Of a DNA stretch of 64,000 nt, positions 57,972 to 64,000 are shown piece after piece. Both the position numbers and the translations under genes were made by a program. The first letter of the stretch is position 1. Every line of letters begins with the position of its first letter. Origin of the DNA: Pseudoscleropodium purum. Its lineage: Eukaryota; Streptophyta; Bryopsida; Hypnales; Brachytheciaceae. The notes under the pieces were generated by a model that saw only the letters and a list, made by a program, of their open reading frames with translations, searched no databases and had not been told where the DNA came from. The stretch covers positions 9,424,001 to 9,488,000 of the forward strand of contig OZ017803.1 in the NCBI GenBank assembly GCA_963969395.1. The letters run 5' to 3'.

Positions 57972-60900
57972 ATTGGGTCTTTTGACTCTATAAACTTGGC
58001 CTTTGCTTGTATTCATTTGATTTTTTCATTGTACTTTAGCCATATTACATACCATTTTAAAGCATATTGATTGAATCTAAATCATATCAGTCTCCTTTAT
58101 TCCTTCAAACATTGTTGTGTGACAACTCTAGATGTGAACAAAACAAGCACAATTAGAAATAACAATATGAAAAGAATGTCTAGTTTCATGGAGGGCATAG
58201 TAATGAGTATTCAATTCAAATTGCAACCAATTCAAGATAAGGTAGAAAAAATAAAGTTCAAACATTTATTTCAAATGTGCTTGAATAAATCTAGATAATA
58301 GAGTTATTCTTCCATCAATGTTCAACTCTTAGGCATTGAAACTACAATATGAATTTTTAAAATCTACCTTGAATTTTGAGCTCTTTAAATTTTGCATATA
58401 GTAGTCAAACTCTATTATCAAAATTCATCTATTCTCAATTACAATTTGCTTGTGTGATGATAAAATCAAATGTCCTTTGCAAACAATCATGCATGTCTAT
58501 AAATTTTTCCAATTACTCTTGATACCTTGACTCATGCACTTTAAAACAAGGTTTTTGTAAGCTTCGGTGTACAAGTTTTTTGTCACAATGCACTGGGAAG
58601 CAATATTTTGATAAATTTGAAAAATGCCTATAGAAAATGCATATTGAACTTGAAGTGGACGACAATTTTGGGGAGAGTGGGTCTACCTAGCTCTAAATTA
58701 TGTCCCATGCCCAAATAGAAATTTACTTCAAAAGAGTGCTTTGTTAAGGTGCATTTGTTCATACTTTTAATTTATTTATCTCATTGAAAACTATTGAGAT
58801 AATTTATTAAATATTCTAGTATATAACACTACAATTGTAAAGATTGTATTTTTCATGTTCATATTATTTGAGTTTTTTTTTCAGTTTTATAGTAGATTTT
58901 GAAAAGTTGACTCTATACTCTCATTTTCAAAGAATTTACATTTTAAGCAAGAGTCCAATAGGGATGGTTTTACAAATAGGTCACAATCACTTGAAGTTGC
59001 TTTGTGATGTGCAAAATGCCTTAGGGATGTTAGTGGATTGAATAATAAATAATAATATAATTAAAGAAATATTGGATCACTATGTTTTTATCTTCCAAAG
59101 CTATTACAATAATATTTAAAGTATACGTCCACATATTCTAATATTCCATATGTAATATACAACCTCAATTGTAATTATAAGGTCATCTTCAACTCAATTT
59201 TTCATTTTTGACATGAAGTATTCTAAATCCTATGGCTATTGGTTTGAAAGTATTCACTCATATTTAAATAGAATAGCACTAATATAAACTGAGGTTGCAC
59301 CCATTAGGAAAATGACCCACAAGAAGACCCACTCATTATGAACTTGACTACTACTAGGTCCTTTCATAGTCATTTTCCTAATCTATATAGCCCAAGTTTC
59401 CACTAATGTGAGTCAAATTAAAAAAATCAATTTCAAGACATAATTAGACTTACCACGAAACTATACTATATGGTACTATTAAGTATATAAAATTTTATTA
59501 AATAAAATAAAATATTTTTAACAATCAATTTACTACTATGCACTAATCTTAGTTTCAATTTTAGTATTAATAGATGGTAAAACTAATAAACATTTTATTC
59601 TTATAGGTTATATTCTTATAGACATACAGAAAGTTTTATTTCCTTCCATTTGGATTAGTTATGTAAATGATATGGAGCATTTTGCTTTGAGGACAATCAT
59701 GGAATCTTTTTGAAAAAATTAGTGTATTGACTTTGTTTTTTTAATTCAAATTTCATAATTTTATGGAAAAAGAAGTTCGTGAGGGTTTAATTTTTTTACT
59801 AAAACAATCTTAGTTTTGGAATTAGCAGCTTTCAATTCCATCTTATAGCTAGTAGCAATTTTGCTTTTCCTTCTATCTCATACCAATGGTGCTAGTATGT
59901 GAGTCCAAGAATACAAGCTTGTAAGCATTGAGCCTACAAAATAAGTACCTATAATATAGATACTATACACTATTGAAGATGTATGTATTAGAAACACCTA
60001 TAATATGTGTATTTGTAACATATATATCCTATAATCATAGACAGTTTCTATAGTATATACACCTATAATATAGGTGTATAGTATTCTAGGCTCATGGGCT
60101 CACAATCCTATGCTCACATAATAACAACTCTCTATCTCATACCTACTTTTGTTCAACAATTTTGAAAAGATTGGAAATTGATCATCAATATTTTTTAAAT
60201 TCCTAGAACCTTAACAAAATTATTCAAGATAAAAAATTTTCAATTAAAATCTATATAGCAAAAATTCATATCATAAAGATTCAAAATCTTATAATTTAGT
60301 TTGGAAACGTGACAAAAAATTATGTTTTTGAAATTTCTTCTACACATTCTTATTCTGATCTATAGCAAGATTCTATGGTTGAATATGCAAAAGTGAATAA
60401 AGTCTTAAGAGCTTGAAACTTGAGGGCAACTTTGTTATATAGAATCTTGTACAAAAATTTCATGTCTAAATATGATATATGACAAAAGTTTAGCTTGAGT
60501 AATAAAATTTTAAATCTTAATACTACAATGTATAGCACATGGATTGATGACCCAAAATCCACATGATATATTATGTAGTCTTAAATTGGGCCAATTTAAG
60601 AATATATTCTTATATAGGACTAGGGCATATGATATATTCTTAAATGGAATAGGAAACTAAGATATATTCTTTGTCAGTCCCTATATTTACAAAAGGTGAA
60701 TCTCTTTTTTGTAATAGATTACATCCTCTGAGTAGTTCAAAATAGCTCGATTTGCCAAACCATGGCAGTCTATTAGAAAATCCAAATTTTCTCTAAATGC
60801 CAAGTTTTGTCGAGCTTTATTATTTAAAAAAAAATTTGTAATTATACAAATTCAAACTAGATTACTATTGAATACATAAAAAATACTACAATATTATATG

Positions 60901-62235
60901 TGGATTAAAAGATTAGGATGTTTGATCATAAGGGTATTAAAACTATGAAAGTGATTTGATGTCTTTCAATCAACTTTTACCAAGTCAAATCTATAATTGA
61001 AGTCATGAAAGAAATACAAGGTTGAAGTACATAACACATATAATGATAATCAATTTATGGCTTCTCAAAATCAACTTTGCAATTTCATCAAATGTATTTT
61101 CAATGTGCTTTTCCTCCAAAAATCAATTGTATTTGAGGCTTCATATCTCCACTGAGAGCCTTGAACTCTAAAAAACATAAGATTTTCTATGGGCACCCTA
61201 GCATAAAATCTTCAATAGAAAATTCATAAACATTTTTTTTTCTAAATTTGGATTTTTTTAAATGTTTAAAATAGACTTTCATGGGTATTCATCCAAAAAA
61301 AGAAAGATTAAAAATAATACCTTGGTGAGATTTTACTTAACTTTAAAGTTTAAAGGTAAACAAATCTTAACACTTTTTTGAAATTTAGACTACCCCTAAT
61401 ATTCTTTAACCTCGTAATATTGTAGAAGATTCAAACTATTATATATATGATTTTTAATCACTTTCTACACTATCCAAAAGAAATGAAATTAAAAAGTCAT
61501 GATTTTGACTAAAACTACCAACTAATGTAAGGAAATGTGCACTTATAAATCATCACTATTCAAATAATGACACAACTACATTTGGATGCAAAAGTGACAC
61601 TAAATTCTAAATATTGATAACACATGATGTATACAATCAAACTATGAGAACCTTGGTCCGAAATGACCCTACACTACCCCAAGTGATGGAACAAGTGGAT
61701 GGGACCTCTAGGTGCATCCATGAAGTTGCCAATCCAATTCCCTATGTGGACTTTGCTCACATGGCGTGTAATTAATTCCAGTTAAAATTCTGGTTGTCAT
61801 GGATGTTGTGTGATATTGTATTACTCCTTATTCCAATTCTTGAAGGTTGTATGTTTAAAAAACATATATCAAAATCTAAAAGAGCCTAGAGTCAATTCTT
61901 GGTACACCTTCAAGGAACACTTTGTAATTTTCTACTTTGTTTTATACATTTTCATTGATTTCATTATTTATATGTTATATGTTTCCAATGTAATGCATAT
62001 ATGCTAACATTTGTTGGTTCACTTGCCAATAAATCCAGTGAAAAATAATCTATGTTCCAAATAATAAAAGTATGCTTAGGTGCTATTACTTTCAATTATG
62101 GATGCACGTACCATGTGCAATTTCATTACACACTAGTATGCCTTGTGCTATTGCTACACCCAAAAATAAAAGCAAAAACTAATTTTCTAATTTTTTAGTT
62201 TATAAATAAATTCAAAATTCAGCATCTTTCACATT
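57972..62235. other. AT-rich intergenic DNA
   Basis: No gene was recognised. The region contains the AT-rich palindromic repeat at about 59935-60110 that resembles 39.6-39.8 kb. Other short frames are low-complexity. Confidence 0.45.
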
Positions 62236-62294
62236 GTGGTCCAAATGCCACAAAACAAAGTTTGTGCACCCCTCCTAGTATAGAGCTTTCCAAC
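62236..62294 (-). repeat. Short dispersed repeat (inverted copy at 63.06 kb)
   Basis: The reverse complement reads TTGGAAAGCTCTATACTAGG, then AGGGGTGCAC and TTTGTTTTGTGGCATTTGG. At 63066-63114 the plus strand has TTAGAAAGCCCTCAGC, AGGAGGGGTGCAC and TTGGTTTTGTGGTGTTTCAA. The two copies are about 60 bp, moderately diverged and in opposite orientation. Confidence 0.6.
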
Positions 62295-63057
62295 AATAGC
62301 AAGAATGCATCCAGGGGAATTTCAAGTGTAAAGTGGATGGAATCACCTGGATTTATTCCAAAAAAATTTGAAGGTAGGTTGAAACTATCACAACATTTGG
62401 ACGATTGCACATAAGTTTGGATAGATAGATGCTTCTTCTTCTTTTGCAATCTACACATTTTGGGATGTAGATAGTTTCTTCACGCTATCAAGATTGCAAG
62501 TCACTCTGCTCGCCTTATGTTCAAGTCTGATTGTATATGCTTCGCATGTGTATTCTCTATTCGCTCTTGTCTCGAGAAAGTCTACTACCTTCAAGAATTG
62601 AAAATGAAATCCTTTGGTAGTTGTTTAGGCTTGAATATGGCAACAATTTTTTGATAATGGATAAAGCAATCTATAATCATAACAAAATCACTATAATTTT
62701 GAAATTTTGCAACACTTTTTGCTAACATAATTTTGGATGTTTAAAGCTTTCAATGTTTTTCAATAAATATAAATGTAAGTCAAAAGTATTGAAATTCTAA
62801 AAGGTTTAATAGTGTTTCTACTAAGGCAGGTCAATAAGAAAATCAATGCAAATTCATTAGAGTATGCTCAATTTGTGATTTCAAATTTGGGTTCAGTGCT
62901 CTCAAATTGCTCTAAAATGTTTCACATGGAGACAAGTCACAATGGACAATCAAGACTACATGAGGTATCCTTCTATTAAGATAGGTTGTTTGTTTGTGTG
63001 TTTTGTTTGTCACGTTGAGATCCCCAGACTCTACGACTCCTATTCGCATGTTTGGTA

Positions 63058-63116
63058 TCGTTAGAAAGCCCTCAGCAAGGAGGGGTGCACAGTCTTGGTT
63101 TTGTGGTGTTTCAACC
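63058..63116 (+). repeat. Short dispersed repeat next to assembly gap
   Basis: This is the partner of the 62236-62294 copy. It ends 7 bp before the N run. On the minus strand it is where the rest of the APS kinase exon would be expected, so repeat DNA rather than coding sequence lies on the far side of the gap. Confidence 0.6.
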
Positions 63117-63123
63117 TAGGGCG

Positions 63124-63323
63124 NNNNNNNNNNNNNNNNNNNNNNNNNNNNNNNNNNNNNNNNNNNNNNNNNNNNNNNNNNNNNNNNNNNNNNNNNNNNN
63201 NNNNNNNNNNNNNNNNNNNNNNNNNNNNNNNNNNNNNNNNNNNNNNNNNNNNNNNNNNNNNNNNNNNNNNNNNNNNNNNNNNNNNNNNNNNNNNNNNNNN
63301 NNNNNNNNNNNNNNNNNNNNNNN
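63124..63323. other. Assembly gap (200 N)
   Basis: Exactly 200 unknown bases. The round number suggests a placeholder, so the true length is not known. It interrupts the APS kinase exon. Confidence 0.95.
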
Positions 63324-63583
63324 GGCGCTGAAGCCCAGGTTGTTGTTCAAGCCGTGACGGACGTTGTCGCCGTCCAGCACGTAGCTGAGCTTGCCGAGCT
63401 TGAGAAGAGCGTGGTCCAGGGTACAGGCGAGAGTGGATTTGCCGGAGCTGCTCAGACCAGTGATCCAGATGACGCAGCCCTTTTGGTTGAGCATCTGCTG
63501 CCGGTCTTGGCGCTTTACCATGCAACCCTCCCAGGTTATGTTGGTGGACTTTCCAACGGTCGTCAAGGGCGGGAGGATCAACC
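63324..63583 (-). CDS. APK: APS kinase, one exon (partial)
   Basis: Adenylylsulfate kinase phosphorylates APS to PAPS, the sulfate donor for sulfation, in plastid or cytosol. On the minus strand an acceptor GTTTTAG precedes position 63583. The exon reads TTVGKSTNITWEGCMVKRQD, then RQQMLNQKGCVIWITGLSSS with the P-loop GLSSSGKST, LACTLDHALLKLGKLSYVLD, GDNVRHGLNNNLGFSA, and then the gap. These are the canonical N-terminal half, P-loop and DGDN-R-GL APS-binding segment. The C-terminal half (EDRAENIRR and beyond) is missing, either inside the gap or lost. The exon is much more GC-rich than its flanks. The upstream exon and start lie beyond 64000. It could be a live gene broken by assembly or a fragment. 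Confidence 0.8.
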
Positions 63584-64000
63584 CTAAAACGCACAAAACA
63601 CTTGCAAAGTGACTTCAAATTTCATGAAGTGAGGTGACAACTTCCTCAATGATCGTCAATTATTACAGTTCACAATGCTCACTGATTATTGCATTCAATT
63701 GGTTCAGTGTTGCTTGAATTGATGGGTTAATACACTCATAACATTGTTTTAGAAAGGACAACAAAAATAGTGTCACTGTCGTCAAAGGCCGCAGTATCAA
63801 CCCTAAAACGCACAAAACTTTTTCCAATTTTGTTCAAATTTCATGAAGTGAGCTGCCAACAACACAAAAGCCTTCCTCAAAGATCAATCATATATTACAG
63901 TTCTCAAACTGTTTCAATGGTCACTGATTATGGTTATCAATTGTTTCAGTTTTGCTTAAATTGATGAATGGGTTAATACATGCATGACATTGTTTTAACT
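63556..64000 (-). repeat. Tandem duplication of APS kinase intron end and exon start
   Basis: Unit 1 (63556-63753) and unit 2 (63775 to about 63998) share the following words on the plus strand: GTCGTCAA(G/A)GGC, ATCAACCCTAAAACGCAC, AAATTTCATGAAGTGAG, CTTCCTCAA, ATTACAGTTC, TCACTGATTA, TGGGTTAATACA and ACATTGTTTTA. Each includes the acceptor (CTAAAA on the plus strand) and about 27 nt of the exon start. Read in gene direction, the extra copy lies upstream, so the transcript meets two similar acceptors. Confidence 0.75.

Noticed and set aside
63052..63618. Frames running through the N gap
   Set aside because: Continuity across unknown bases is meaningless; only the APS kinase frame up to 63324 is supported.
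1..64000. tRNA, rRNA and intact LTR retrotransposons
   Set aside because: I scanned for tRNA-like B boxes, rRNA cores and reverse transcriptase or integrase motifs and saw none I could support; diverged cases may be missed by eye.

Overview
The window is nuclear DNA of a plant. Its genes have several GT-AG introns and encode recognisable plant proteins. The intergenic DNA is very AT-rich (roughly 70% or more A+T by eye) and full of decayed repeats. An H1-type winged-helix protein with an arginine/histidine tail (57.4 kb) resembles the protamine-like sperm proteins of plants with swimming sperm. That points to a seed-free land plant, most likely a bryophyte. The lineage is an inference and I cannot name a species.

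Layout. 1-163 bp: a fragment of an unrecognised protein that recurs near 55 kb. 0.2-4.2 kb: AT-rich intergenic DNA. 4.19-4.47 kb: a CpG-rich hAT-type miniature element with an 8-bp target duplication, beside a decayed Helitron Rep/helicase gene (4.58-8.64 kb, minus strand). 8.8-12.9 kb: a diverged tandem repeat, three consecutive palindromes, and copies of dispersed repeats. 12.9-18.0 kb: the uroporphyrinogen decarboxylase gene (six exons, 408 aa), preceded by four evenly spaced GTAC motifs. 18-23.4 kb: AT-rich DNA with a fold-back element. 23.4-31 kb: a gene for a 1225-aa tandem-Agenet (Tudor-like) protein of the plant G2484-1 type, with a leader exon, ten coding exons in my model and an internal 48-aa repeat array. 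31-51.8 kb: almost gene-free DNA with dispersed repeats, including two homologous arms of about 900 bp in opposite orientation (42.4 and 50.0 kb). 51.8-54.6 kb: a higher-GC region with exon-like pieces that I cannot identify. 55-55.3 kb: the second copy of the unrecognised protein. 55.96-56.21 kb: the second CpG-rich hAT-type element, inverted relative to the first. 56.67 kb: a CACTA-type transposon end. 57.38-57.81 kb: the intronless protamine-like gene with TATA box, upstream ORF and poly(A) signal. 58-63 kb: AT-rich DNA. 63.32-63.58 kb: one exon of APS kinase (minus strand), cut by a 200-N assembly gap and preceded by a duplicated intron/acceptor segment.

The genes do not form a pathway. 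HEME is a plastid tetrapyrrole enzyme, the Agenet protein is a probable nuclear chromatin-associated factor, the H1/protamine-like protein is a probable sperm chromatin protein, and APS kinase belongs to sulfur assimilation. The most unusual items are the protamine-like gene and the pair of CpG-rich miniature elements. Exon models were built by hand from splice consensus, reading phase and remembered family conservation; no alignment or transcript data were available.
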